DNA of 64,000 bases from Albula goreensis (taxonomy: Eukaryota; Chordata; Actinopteri; Albuliformes; Albulidae), in assembly GCA_022829145.1 (NCBI GenBank), contig CM040741.1, forward strand, positions 41,462,534 through 41,526,533, in the 5' to 3' direction. Position numbers and translations under genes: made by a program. Shown here in pieces: positions 1 to 22,400 of this stretch; position 1 is the first letter of the stretch; every line of letters begins with the position of its first letter. Under the pieces are notes generated by a model, which ran no database searches, was not told the DNA's origin, and worked only from the letters and a program-made list of their open reading frames with translations.

Positions 1-1337
1 AACACACATGTGCTTTCTCAAAACCAGTCTAAATTTTGCCTTAATATGTTTGGTTATTTTTTCTCTCTCAAAAATGTGTTTTGATCTTCATCAGTGATCA
101 TGAGTTTAATCTTTCCAGATACGTAGTTATTCATTTAGAAATGGTGGTATACTGCTAATTTTAGTTTGAGATTTTCTGCTCAATTACTGTTGCAAGTAAC
201 CATGTTCTGGACGGCTTGTTCGTGCAATGATTGGACTGTGGCTTTGTGCCGGCTAGAACGTGATTTTAATGCCTTCAGCCAGGATGCATTATTGACTGGG
301 AGAGATGTCTGGTGTCCAGCTGGTGTGTAGCGAATGACTGCAAACACACAGAAGCAGATGCAGGCAGACCTGCTGTGTTTGCTGGTGGATCATCACCACT
401 TGAGCACATGACCCGGGAGGATGCTGGGAGTGCATTATTGAGCCAGTCAAGCAGGCTGTGTTGATAGCTAATTGCTACCAGCGTTTATTCTGGGCCAGAA
501 TTTTGCCCAGATATCAGTGAAGTTATGAAGTGTGATATAGTGATTGTTTCATAGCTCCCCTCAAACATCTGGAAAAAAGAAGGGATCATTCAGTGTACTA
601 CAACACTTCATTGTGAATGTTGAGTTTACAGAAGTATTACGGTGCTTTATTTTTATTTTTCCATTACAGTTGAATTTGTGATGATGTGTCGTGTAGTTGT
701 CCACTTAATTTAAACTCCTTGGTCAAAGAACATTCCTTATTCAGTTGGTACTTGCAGGTTTCCAAGGTCACAGTTACACCAAGAATGGTAGCCCCCGCTT
801 CTGTGCATAATGTGTTCTTTTCAAGGTTTCTTTCTGTATCAGTGTTGGCATGGTTTCCTATTGTGTGCATCTAAGTTTACTGGGTTTTATTGCTGCAGAA
901 GAATCTGATCCATAGTGCACACCCCTCATTATTCACACTAAATGGTCAAATCTGAATCGTAACAGCAAGATTCCAAAAATGTTGTTTTGGTTCAAATAGT
1001 CGTTTAAATACTTTTAAAACTTTTTCGACTACAGTTCATATTCTACAGATTACCTAGAAATGTACATGACATATCTATAATTATCTTTATTTATAACAAA
1101 ATTCCTCCTTTATAGGGCTGCACACTTTTAGTTGGTAGGTACATTTTCAGAGAGTGCTATTGAATTTGCTGCAATCTAAAGAGAATTTCATATAAAGTAT
1201 TTAGTACATTTTTGGATCAGGTCTTCAATATATGGTGCTTAACCCAATGTGAAGACACGTACCTGTTGTTCTGGGACCCCTCTCTGGTCTGCAGGACTTC
1301 GATGTAATGATGCTGTTGTGATGTATTCTGATCACAG
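1..1337 (+). other. rabgap1 intron (left part cut by window edge)
   Basis: AT-rich sequence with no exon, RNA gene or mobile element that I can support. The preceding rabgap1 exon (end of the TBC domain) is not present here. Confidence 0.7.
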
Positions 1338-10987
<9,650 letters not shown>

Positions 10988-13175
10988 CTTGGGGGTCAGG
11001 GCACGAGAAGGACTCCCCCCACCCCCTCTCCCTCTCCCCCATGCTGGTCAGAGTTACCGCCCACTCCTGGGACCAGAGCGAATCCTCAGCGGGGTTTTTA
11101 AAAAGATAAATAAAAGGACAATGTTCATTGGGTACAACTGCCCCAAACAAAAACATACTTAAAATAAAGAGGCTTTAACTTTAGAGGAGTCTTTATACTA
11201 CTGATATTTAACAGGTAAGGAAGCCGCTAAAGAGCTATCTGAACTGTCCTTAGAGACATGGGAAAACACTCCATCTACTGTCCTGCTCAAGACTACTTGC
11301 ACAAAACTCAAAATGAAAATCTAGTTAGGTACGAGTGCTAACAGCCTCCTTTTCAAACTTGTTAGCTTTTCTAATTTGTTTCTGTTTAACAAGACCTTTT
11401 GTTTTCTACATAAATACATGCATATTGATAGATGTGTGTGTATATGTGTGTGGGTATGAATGTGCTCGTGTGTGTGTATGTATGCGCGCATGTGGGTATT
11501 GAATGAATATCTGGTGTTCCTGTGAAGTTTCACAATAAGGAAATCAAAGGAGGTTGGTGCTGTTGACTGAGGAGGAGGTAGGGAAAGCTCAACGAAACCT
11601 TAGAAATGACTGAGGTGAAGCGAACAGACAAACTAGCTGACTTGCTGTTGTTTTAGAAATCTCTGAGCGTTACTCTTTTCCAGACCACTAGTTGGGGCTC
11701 GTAGTCATGAACCACCATCCTCTGGATGTGTAGGTGTGGGTCGGAGCTGGGAAAAAGCTCATGGGTGGCAGAGAAAGCTCCACAGGGGCAATGCTCCTCA
11801 GACCCTAACCTCCCCTGTCCAAGCCTGTACCTCCACCAGGCCCCAGACCCCCAGAGCCTTATATGGGAATACGCTGGTCTCCAGAACCCTGAGCCAGGGT
11901 TTGTTTCCTCACCACACTGCTTAAGATTTAGGTAGCTGTTAGTGCTACCTCCTCTTGACCTAGACTCATTCAATGACTCCGCCCCTCCTGAAAAGAGAGG
12001 GCGGGGACAACCATCGGCAGAAAGTGCACTGAGTGTGCGGGAGTGAAGCAGAGCGGTGTAATGGTAAATCTGTATTCCGGGGGTGGGAGGGGCATGTATG
12101 TGAGGGGAGGTCTCTTACAGAAATTCTGTAGAAAGGGGAAGGGGAGGTCTTTGCACCTTATTCATATTTATAATGGGTTCTTGCTCGCTGAAGTCATTGT
12201 TGATGTTAGTGGAGAGCCTGCGCGTGCTGAGAAAAGGGTTCATTCCAAGAGGCACTGGGTTGTAAATAAGAAGCATATGTTTGTTTTGTATTTCAACTTT
12301 CCTCGGTAACTGTACTAATGTTGCCTAATGTACTACGTTACAGATTATGACATGTTTATGCTCAAAGCTTCTGTCTTAAAATGTCGAACCGCTGTCTCAT
12401 CCATTACATGCCAAAATGTACCTTCATCCAAGCATTATGAAAGTGTGGACATTGTAATAGTATAGATTGCATTGTGTATACTTCATGCATTTAAATATAA
12501 AGTTAAAAAAGCTATCAGCACAAACTGGCCTGCACCCTGTTTTGTTTTCTGTGTGAATTCTTGCACTGTGTGGATGCATACCTGAACCTCCTCTCTTTCC
12601 CTTTCCTGCTGAATACTGATGACTCTTGGTCTCTAGGAAGTGATTTTTATTTTTCATTGGTGTAAAAAAAAATGATTGCACACCTGTATTTGATTAGATT
12701 AGATTCAGTTTTGTTTTCCACCACCATGGAATTTGGTCTGTATGAAAAAGATATGTTTTCACATTTCCATGCCAGTGTATTTGCCCCCAAGCCTCATTCA
12801 TTTGAAACCATACACAATACTTCTGGCTGGGTTTGATTAGATTCTTGTCCGTGTCGGATGGTAGTTCCCTCAAAGTCTTCACAACCAGTCAGAGGCATGT
12901 GACTAAAGGGGGGGAGGGCAAAGTTGTCCTTCTGCTCCCAGCCAAGGGCAGTGTAGGCATTATGCACATCTCAAAGCATGCTAACGCCAGTACGGCTTCA
13001 CTGAAGATAGCGCAGCTGATGTGGCATCACAGCGGGGTTTCCTGTAACATATCTGCTGCTTAGACTGTTTTTTCCTCTCCTCAGTTTGGCTGGTTGTTTA
13101 GCCTCTGTGGAACTGATCCTGCAACCAAATGACTTTCCATGAATTCGATAATAAAGGCTTACATGACATGCCATG
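10988..13175 (+). other. rabgap1 3' UTR and proximal 3' flank
   Basis: Follows the TAA. AATAAA signals at 11109-11114 and 11163-11168 would give a short 3' UTR of about 200 nt; another AATAAA at 13150-13155 would allow a UTR near 2.2 kb. An impure TG tract lies at 11430-11490. The sequence does not show which site is used. Confidence 0.5.
11109..11168 (+). terminator. Paired polyadenylation signals for rabgap1
   Basis: Two canonical AATAAA hexamers, at 11109 and 11163, lie 122 and 176 nt after the stop codon. They are the first signals downstream and are inferred to define the proximal mRNA end. Confidence 0.55.
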
Positions 13176-14340
13176 AATAACAATATTAGTTATGAATGTA
13201 TAATAACCAAGACTGCACTGTACTTACATCAGCGTGTCTTCAGCCAAGGCCTTTATGTACATTAGATGCTAAGTGGATCATTTTTGGCCTGCCTCCTTAC
13301 GGATGTGTAGGTTTAAATGATGAGTAGCAGACTCAAGAATTTAGTTGATTTAGACTACTAAACATTTTGTCAGTGCAAGCAAAGCGTTACGTGACAGGCA
13401 GCATTCCGGAAGGTCCACCCCCACACCCCACCCCCCCACCCCCACCCTTGTCACACTCGCCCACATTCTCTGTCACTCCCAAGAGCACGCAGCAAAATCT
13501 TGCAAGCGCTCACCACAGCATTATTTAGGCAGGAAATCCATTCACTTCGCTCATTTAAAAAACCTTGTGTTCCTTGCCTCCCAGATAACTTTGAGTTGTT
13601 TATGCTGACTTTCCCTTTCTCCAAATACAAACATGTGGCCTAGACATGTTTATGTGGCGAAACGCTGAATTTTAGAAGGGGGCCTCTTGGTGAAGAACGG
13701 CATGCAACACAGCCCCCATTAAATCTACTTGGCATATAATTTACACTAAGCTATATGTTGAGTGTTCTTGTTTTGGCTCCCCTCTGGATTGGCTACAGAA
13801 ACACAGGCTCTCTCTCAGGAAAGTATAGCATCCAGGATGGTTTCACCTGGTAAGTGTAGCTGCCCTAGATGCTGCCTATATTACCTAAGAAGGCCATAGA
13901 GCTGATAGTCACATCTCTCTCTTTCATGGTCTTGGTCCTTTCTCTTCTCAGAGTCAAGGCTAACAAATGGAGTGCTATAACTCTCAGGAGCCCAGTGAAC
14001 TTTCCACACTCCGCTCTGAGAGAAAGGGCATCGCACAAAAAAGAAGGGAAAACAGAACAGAAGCAGTAAAAACTGGAAGGGGGTGAAACCATGGTCACCA
14101 ACAGAAGAGGAGCCGGCTAGCACTAATGAGCCGCGCTGATGCCGAAGCGGCGCTGGGAATACTGAGGTGCAGGGGAGCTCGTTCCATGACGGATTGCTCT
14201 GCGCTGAGCATGCGTTTGTCTCTGAGTTCGTATGCGCTCACACACGCACACACACACACACACATGCCGGCCTGTGTGTTCTCTCACTCTGTAGGTGATT
14301 TTACAATGGCTGCTTATGAGGCAAGATTAACAGCTCTTGT

Positions 14341-14362
14341 GTTCACCAGCTCACTGGTGAAC
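14341..14362. repeat. Perfect 9-bp inverted repeat with 4-nt loop
   Basis: GTTCACCAG, loop CTCA, then CTGGTGAAC: arms are exactly complementary. It could form a small hairpin. No associated element is recognised. Confidence 0.8.
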
Positions 14363-15000
14363 CTGGACCTCTTACCTGTGGGACAGGTTATCATTCAGGA
14401 ACAAATCAGATTGGAGCAGTGTCTCATTACTAATAACTAGCTGGTCAGAGGACACTTTCACCTTTTAAACTCTAGCACATTCATACTGAATACGCCCTCG
14501 ACAAACAGTGTCATACTTCACACTTGGGTTTAAAATGGGTTTTAATATCATTCACTTCTCTCATAGGCCAGTTCTGTTGGCACACCCGTAAAAAAGAAGT
14601 GTTAAGTCTCCACTTGTTAGCCATCATGCACAAATAACAATTCTAGGACATCTGCTTCATATACTCATAGAAATGCTTGAAGACCATCTTTGCTTAATGG
14701 CAGCTCTGGATTGTAAACTGCAGAACACAACTACGGCATACTTTTGCTTTGAGGCACACCGGGAGTATGTAATATCCACAGGGGTTTTCAGCATTGAAGA
14801 CAGTGTACAGCGAAATGTCTGTCTTTCAAAGGGAACAGAATAATCCTTTCCGATGTGGTGTTGAGAAGGCAGCCTCGGGGAAAGTATCAATCATTTGCTC
14901 ATAGCCATCACACAGAACAAAAAATAATTACTTGCTGAAAGAATTTCTTGATCATGGCGAACTATTATAACATAATATGTACAAAACACCAGTTAAATAT

Positions 15001-15310
15001 CTAATGAACCGCCCTTAGCGCAATGGCTGTAGACCATCTTGGCATGAAGTTGAATAATGTTTGGAGGTGTTCCAACAAGCAATGCATCCCCACATGGCGT
15101 TTACAGCCGTTCACATCTCCCAGAAGGATCTGTTCAAGCTCCTTGGTTACTGCTTGGTTCCAAAGGTACTCTATGGAATTGGAATCACATGACTTCAATG
15201 GCTAGATGAAAACTCCCATTCCCTCATCCACAAAGTATGCCTTTGCACAACAAGAAGTGTTCGGTACCTTTATCATGTTATTTGCCTGTCTAATGTTCTT
15301 CCTGCAAAAA
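15001..15310 (-). mobile_element. Tc1/mariner transposase relic (C-terminal catalytic part)
   Basis: On the minus strand a frame reads QANNMIKVPNTSCCAKAYF, then VDEGMGVFI, a TAG stop, PLKSCDSNSIEYLWN and, further on, FNFMPRWSTAI. This lines up with the Tc1 DDE core and tail as I know them: QQDNDPKHTS..C.AYF, the DEGI..W segment, SPDLNPIEHLW, and the late MPRR..AVI block. The in-frame TAG sits where the family has Trp (TGG to TAG), so it is dead. No terminal inverted repeats or TA duplication were found, and only the end of the transposase survives. Plain DNA transposon fossil. Confidence 0.6.
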
Positions 15311-15799
15311 TCTTGGGCAAGACGATATTAATTGCGCAATTTATATGTTTCTGTATAATTGTAAATTTTGCTTGTCTGACAGTAAAATAGGTAAAAGCAT
15401 ATTTTTAAGTAGGTTTTTTTACGACAGCTTTGCTTGTTTTAACAAATGTAATTCGAATGCATGGGTTTTTTTTCCACTGCTGGTGTGGGTGCAGAAAGCA
15501 GGACACCAGCACAACTGTCCATGCTAATAATAAATAATAAATATCGTCCAGGTTATCTTTCTGGAGTGTTCTCGCATGCAAGAGAGGTCAATAAATGTGA
15601 AACATCCCAAACACTTAAAAATCTGGAGTGTCAGACTGTGCAGAGGGGGCCGTGTCCTCAGGCTCAGCAGAGGAAACTCCGCCCCTCCTGAGAACAGCCC
15701 CCACCCCCCACCCCCAACTGCTGTCATCACACACCTTAACCCGCCCTCCCGCATCCTATCTCTAAACCCTGTGAGAAGACCCAGTTCAGCACAAAGCCT

Positions 15800-16115
15800 T
15801 TGAAACGATCACCTCTAGGGCGGGCCAAGGCTACTCTCCCATGGACGACGCCACTTTTCTTGTACAACCGGTGTATGTGCCGTGGGAAACCTGCTACCGC
15901 CAGCGAAAGCAGCGAGCGTCAGCGTTACGCAATCCTACACCCACCGGATTTCTCACACAGCTAAAAATACCTGCGGCTCGGCCGGCTGCAGGAGCAGGGT
16001 GTGGAGGGAGGGAATGCATGTGTGGGGTTGAGTTGCAGAGCGACGCTGTATCCGAGCTGAGGACCAGGGTTCTGGGTTCGTTAGCGTCAGAACGCGCACA
16101 CACCCCCCATACCCA
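15800..16115. promoter_or_regulatory. Orphan CpG-rich patch
   Basis: Over 20 CG dinucleotides in about 315 bp, against very few in the surrounding DNA. It contains a near-MEF2 site (CTAAAAATAC at 15961-15970; the last base departs from consensus). No exon of either neighbour lies nearby: both genes end towards this region. It may be a promoter of an unannotated transcript or an enhancer. The 135-residue frame from 15841 on the + strand is not recognised as a protein. Confidence 0.4.
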
Positions 16116-17144
16116 TTCAGCTGATGCAAGGAGGTATCATGCTGCCTCGTCACTCTTGGCCAAAATAGGGCTGAACTTGTTCGCTTGCGGGGGCTGGTCA
16201 TGGCACCAGTTGCTCCAGATTGCTTTCCCAGATGTAAGCATTCTGTAAACAGCTTGGCCGTCTCGCATCCTGGCTCTCGTCAAGCATGTCACCGTCTGAC
16301 GGTTGCCACTCGTGTGACTAAACGGGTGACTGCTGCAGGCCAGTGCAATAAACCAAAAGACCTCACAAGGCCCAGACTTCCTTAAATTGGGTCAGAGGAG
16401 GCACACAGTACTCACTCCATCATCACATATTTCTCTTTATATCTCAATTTTGAAAATCCATGTGATATAACCATGTGCAGAAATGATAATGTACCTGAGT
16501 GAAATGACACGTTCCTCTACATGTTCTCACAAAAGCTGGGTCCCCATCTGAGAATTAATCATTGTCTTATTTCTAAAAGTGACCCAGTTGGTGAAAGGCG
16601 ATCTTTTAAGTGTTGGAAGCATGGTCACATATGTATTTGTGCCCAAATGCTATTTTAGAAGAGGGAAAAGCACCCCTCCTTAACATTAATGAAGGAAAAA
16701 GGTCATAAATACATATATAAGGTGCATACATATGTAAGCATATTACTCTGTATTATTGTATTGTATTCGGGAAGTACTGCAGTACCGCGTTGCCTTTTTA
16801 TCCAGCAGCCTGTTTGGCTGCAGTGGGATCCATTTCCAGTGCCACAACATATGAGCATCATCTTCATCACAAAATACTTCACAACCGGATTACCTCAATC
16901 AGTAGGGCATGAATGATTGTTTACTCATAAATGTTGCCAAATAGCTGTCGTTGATCCTCCAGGCCCAACAGCATGCCTGTGATTGGCAGGTGTGTATACT
17001 CAATCACCTCTGTGCATTTCTCATGGTGTCGAGTACAGAAGCCCTATGACCCCCATACAAATAACTGCAAGTCATCTATAGCGATCCATTACCCGGACTG
17101 GGACCACAAAAACACCAGAAGCCAAGAATAAGTAACATTATGCA

Positions 17145-17199
17145 TTTATTTTCTCACTTTAAGAAAAAGGTTGACACATAAGAGATTCAGCACTTTATT
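17145..17199 (-). terminator. Distal paired polyadenylation signals, strbp sense
   Basis: Two AATAAA hexamers on the minus strand (complement of 17194-17199 and 17145-17150), 50 nt apart. Candidates for the distal end of strbp mRNA; use is inferred. Confidence 0.3.
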
Positions 17200-19254
17200 T
17201 TCAAGCATAAATTATGGCAGATACAGTGACAAACAAATCACCATGGTGATTTCTGCTACTTAATTTCATAACACAGAACTAGCAAACATCTACTGCAGTG
17301 ATTTAAATCAGCTTCTACTAAAGCACAGCTCGCTCACAGTAGTTGTGCACAATCACCATTTTACATTGGATTTACTCTTTAATATTTCAAACTAAAATCT
17401 CAAAAGGAACTTTCCTTGGTATCATTTTATGTCACATGTAAAAGTGCGAGACACGTAACGCAGAACTTTTGGGCAGCTTTCACCTGCAGTCTGAATCAAA
17501 CTGTAAAGAATAATATTTACAGCTAATATTTATTAGCATGATGGAAGTACCCCTCACGCATAAGACTCCACTTCCTTATAGTTTAAATAAGATAAAAACA
17601 AAAATGTAAACAAAGGGGCGTAGATGCCCAACAGAGTCACACATTTAGTTAAAAAGATATGTATACATGTATATATGTGTGTGTATATATAATATATACA
17701 TACATACACTGTATATATTTGTTTATATATATGTGTCTATAAAAAATGCAAGTAGCTCTTCTAATGGTTATACATTCTACTAGGACAGTGTACATTCCAA
17801 ACCAGCAAGCTTCAATCATATGTTGTGCATGGAGGACCAGAGGCCCCAATCCGAGCCTGAACGGCATGCGTCAGATTTCCTGTCTCTATCTACTTTTCAC
17901 ATACCTGATTCCATTCTGGCCCCACCATGTTCCAATTCATGCGCTGCTTACAGCGCAAACATGAGGAAAATGTGACGTTCAGCAATTAATTGTGCGAGCC
18001 TTGCTCCTGAGGAAACTGGATCCTGTTCTATTTCAGCTCTCCAGCTCGGAGCACACAAATTGAATTTCCAGCTCTCTTGTCCCATCTCACATATACTTTC
18101 ACCATCCCCTCACTGGTAAATTTTTTTGTGATGCAGCGTGACACTTTTTGAACCACATGAAACACCACCATTTTTTAAAAATCTTTTATAAGTTATCAAA
18201 GTGTGGTGTTAACTTGCACCTTTGGATAGTGAATGAGAAAAAAGAAATGGAAGAATGAAGTTTACACTCCTCCATTTCGATTTTCTACTGGTGTGTGGTT
18301 TACTGATCACTGAAACGGCAAACCCAGACAGGAAAGGTTATGTATGTGTCATACCACAGAGATGTGGGAACATTGGCTTATTTGTCTTTCTGACTGAGAC
18401 ACAGGCTTGAGACTGTGGTGGGGGGGAAGGGTAGGGTAGATGGGCCTTTTACTGCCAAGACAACAAGAGGCCCAGGAGAATGTCCATGTCACTGCAGATT
18501 CAAGGGTACAGTTCCATTCTGAGGAGATCAGGGTATTCTGGGAAATGAAGTCTAAAACTCTTACCTGAAGCTGGCAACTGCCCAGGGACTGCCGGTGAAA
18601 ACTGGCCTACAGCTAAATCAGGGCACAATGCATCAAGCATACAAAATAATGTTTCTTCAAAACTGTCCCGATTACATAAATACACTAATAAAATAAATAT
18701 ACATTACATTAAGCGCCTCTACATATGGCTGCCTCCAACTGGTCCCATACACATATATGTACCGTATGTACAGGAGTGTACAGGTTTGTTGCACACTGAT
18801 CTCAGGCTTTATGTGTGAGGAGACCTATGTGCTGTGTGGCCCTGAGTTAAGTATTGCTAATGTGGCTTTGTGCTTGTGCCTTGAGTCTTGGAAGACATCT
18901 GTCTGTTTGAGCTCTCTGAAGAGAGATGATGGGTTTTCCCAAGAGAGGGCTTCCCAAAGAGCCACTTTTGCCTTGATAAGCTCCATTTCAATGTACACAA
19001 ATTAAATTGTCAATGCACACAGTTAAAAATGAATCGCTGATGGCACAGCTATATGCACCATTTACTTTTCAGAATCAACCTAAGGCCTTCTCCAATATTG
19101 CTTATTTTAAGCCTAGTCTTCCAAGCCACTGGTGCAAGACAGAAAAACAACAAACATTAGCTTGTGTCCCAGTAATCTGAAATAAATTAAAATCTGTCTG
19201 TTAAAATTAAACGTTCTTATATACAAGCAAGCACTCATGCCTCAGCCTTCACAG

Positions 19255-19440
19255 ATTTTATTTATGGTGCACAGACCAGCATCTAGCTGGAACGTCTCCA
19301 CAGGCGACTGTGCGAACGAGTGCGGTTTCAACTGCGGCGTGCTCCGCTCAGGCGGCCGCCGACTTCGTGTCCACTGCCAAGTCTCTTGGACTGGCTTTCC
19401 TCAGTGTCAGCCTGCACAGCCTCCGTGAGGACACTGCAGC
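19255..19440. other. CpG-rich patch with a short open frame
   Basis: About 180 bp with many CGs, including GCGGCCGCCGAC, inside AT-rich DNA. On the + strand, after cgtctccacag at 19303, a frame stays open for 49 codons (an Ala/Ser stretch, then DFVSTAKSLGLAFLSVSLHS) to a TAA at about 19450. The minus strand is open for a shorter run. No family is recognised and no upstream partner exon is known, so it is not called as a gene. Confidence 0.3.
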
Positions 19441-22400
19441 CTTGTTACTGTAAGCATGCTATGGCTTTCAATGTGGGCTAAAAAGAGACGGTAATTTTTG
19501 ACGACTGTCCCTGCAACATTCTAATAATCATTTTTTTATTTCCACTCCCACAAACACCTTTGGTTGAATATGCTAAATCTGTATGTTCACATTAACTTTG
19601 GAATGTGGAAAAATCATACATGCTGAAAACATTATTTCCAATTTATACGTACAGATATTCATTTCAAAACAATGGTAAACAATGCCTGCAAAAAATAGGC
19701 TAAAAGTGGCTACTATTTGAAAATATTGTTTGGGATTGATGGAAGACTTGGAAAATACATTCAATGAATGAAGTTTAATAAATGGTGTTGCATTCCATTA
19801 CTACAGTGAGTGTAGCGCAGAGATCACATTACTTTTCCCTTTTCTCTACGCGTAGAACTCAGTGTAAGCCTTCTCTTTGGGAATCAACACAGGCTCCAGT
19901 GGCTTGACAGCTGTCAATCATGCCAAGAAGCATTCATGCATTCAGTGCTAACACTGTCGACGGTGGGTAAGCAACTTCCGTGTATTACAATAGCATGTAT
20001 AATTATGTCAAGGAAACGGTTTAAAAGAAGAATATCAGAAAGTTAAAGCATTTCATGCTTTATATTTACAGAGGACAGGACTGACTACTCAAAATATCAG
20101 AAATACATGATTTTGTTATGAGGTTACGTCATTGCAAATGGACAAAAAAATAGACTTACCACTGTTAGACTTACCTATGACTCATTCCTATACTTGTCAA
20201 GTCATTCACCTTGAGAGGTTATAATCTGAGGTTCATTTCTTTTGGTATTTTTCCATGAATGAAAATGAACAACATTCAGAACAGAAAAACATTCAAAATG
20301 GCTGACAGCACTCTACACAATGGAGAGCTCAAGTCAGATGTGCATGTTCTATAATATTTCAAAGATATTTTTTTAAGGCTTTGAGTACTAAACCTAAAAT
20401 ATATATATATTTTTTATGGATACTGAAGGAAAATGGCTGCGTTTCTCATTAGATATGAGTACAATTTTACTTACATCAGGTACTCATCATTTGACTTAAG
20501 CATCTAAATGACAGAATCTAAATATTTGATTAGGCCAAGATATATTTATATAAATGGCTTATACTCTGGTGAAAGTACCCTGTTACATAAAAAAAAAAAT
20601 TGAAAAGTATTTCACAAAAAAGGCCCACAGTCTAAGGTTCAAGAGCCATATATGTGTAAAACGGATGGGACAATAATTTGTATTTAATGGTGTTTTTAGA
20701 AGAAACCCAAAGGAGGACTAGCGAGGAAAGAAAATACTTGGATGTATCAAAAATATACTTGGCAAATTTACTCCAAGCTCCAATCGGTTTATACATGTAG
20801 AATGACAATATGCAAATTTCGGACAACGTTTTCAGAAAACACCCTCTGGTGCACGTCATTGATATGTCTGGGAATTCATGGGAAAAAAGAAAATGTGAAA
20901 ATTTGACACCAAGTCAAATGGCTGCAAGATTTATGTTTATATTATATTGCAAGGAGACTGTTGGTTTCAGTTAAAACATTTTTGGTTAATTGAAGGTGAA
21001 CTCCACCTAAAATCTTCCAGATGCATAAATAATCTATTTTAGCATCAAGATTGACGAAAAACAGTCCAGTTTGCTTGTATGTCAATTACACTGTGAATGG
21101 AGACAAGTTCTACGGTATATCAGTCTATTGTTTCATCTTTGAATACTTTGGTCTTTTTCCTTGTTTGGAAGGATTAACTCCCCATAAAAAGAGACTGGTA
21201 TCCAAAGACCTAGCATGTTGTCAATCTTATTATTTCACTATTTCGACACAAACTACAGATTTCTGGGGAACTATAAACTAACAAACAAATTAATGAATTT
21301 ATTCTGATTAACACAATGTTTAGACATGCTGGTCTAACCAAGGTGGTTGCCAGATGTGTTTATAGATTTTTCTGTTGATTTACATAACTTCAGTTTGTAT
21401 ACATACCATGTTAGTATGTTTTTTTTAAACCATTAAACATTGTTTCCTAAACCAACAATGGTTGGTCGTATAGCCCCAGTGGGTAAGCCTGTCTCATACT
21501 CTTTGTGCTTTGTGGTGCAGTCATTCATTGAGGCATATGCGTACTATGCTATCTAAAATGTATTTATGCAATTGTATGCCACTGCTTTGCTTGGAAGTTG
21601 TCGTCGGAATTGTGATGACATGGCATCCTTCATGACAGTTTACTGTTAAATTTAACCTTCCCATTTCTATCCAATACACAGTGTTGATGAATGTCTAAAT
21701 AATGGTGCAGTTCAATTTACAAATATTGCCTGGAAATAAATAGTTTGTTTTCAGTATTTAACATGTTATTTAACATTTATATTTTAATTACAATGCAAAC
21801 TGGACCACTTCACAATGGTAGTTGATAAAAAAACATTTTAACACAAAACCAGCCACAGGTCAGAAGCAGGACAGACCATGAAAGGAGACGAAGCAAAACA
21901 AGTGTAAAATGGAGTGCCACTGCAACCAGGCAGTAAAATTAAAGGACATGCAGTCAGGTTGCCAGACTGTTACATGAATCAATCCTCTTACAGGATAACA
22001 CAACTTAGCTAAATTCAAGTTTAAGACACAATGGTTCAAGTTACCACTGTAAGCTGGAGAGCTGGAAAACAGACATCCAAGTCAATGAAACTAGATGCTG
22101 AGCCAGCAGAAATGGAAATGCTAACAGACAGATTTGACGTGCGATGACTGTAACATCTCGAGAAAAGCCAAAAATGTACCCTATGTTGGTGAGGACCAGA
22201 ACACTGTAACAGGAGCTTGGCAGCACCTCAACACATGCGTACTACGTTAGGGTAGATTGAGGCCAGTCTATTTTAGACTGGCAAAGGCAGGGATGAAGAA
22301 AGAACACATTCGATACTAAATTGCCATGTTTTGGAAGCTAATTTAGTACCAAGTCATGTTCCCAAGTAGACTTACTATTTGCCACAGATGGGGCACTCCT

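Larger units (their letters stand above)
13176..17125. other. Intergenic region between convergent genes
   Basis: Apart from the transposase relic, the CpG-rich patch and the small inverted repeat listed separately, only a C-rich tract (13419-13447) and a short CA tract (14237-14263) are seen. No coding exon is supported. Confidence 0.6.

Noticed and set aside
15841-16248. 135-codon + frame in the orphan CpG patch
   Set aside because: No recognised domain; the frame is explained by GC-rich, stop-poor sequence, and the other strand is also open.
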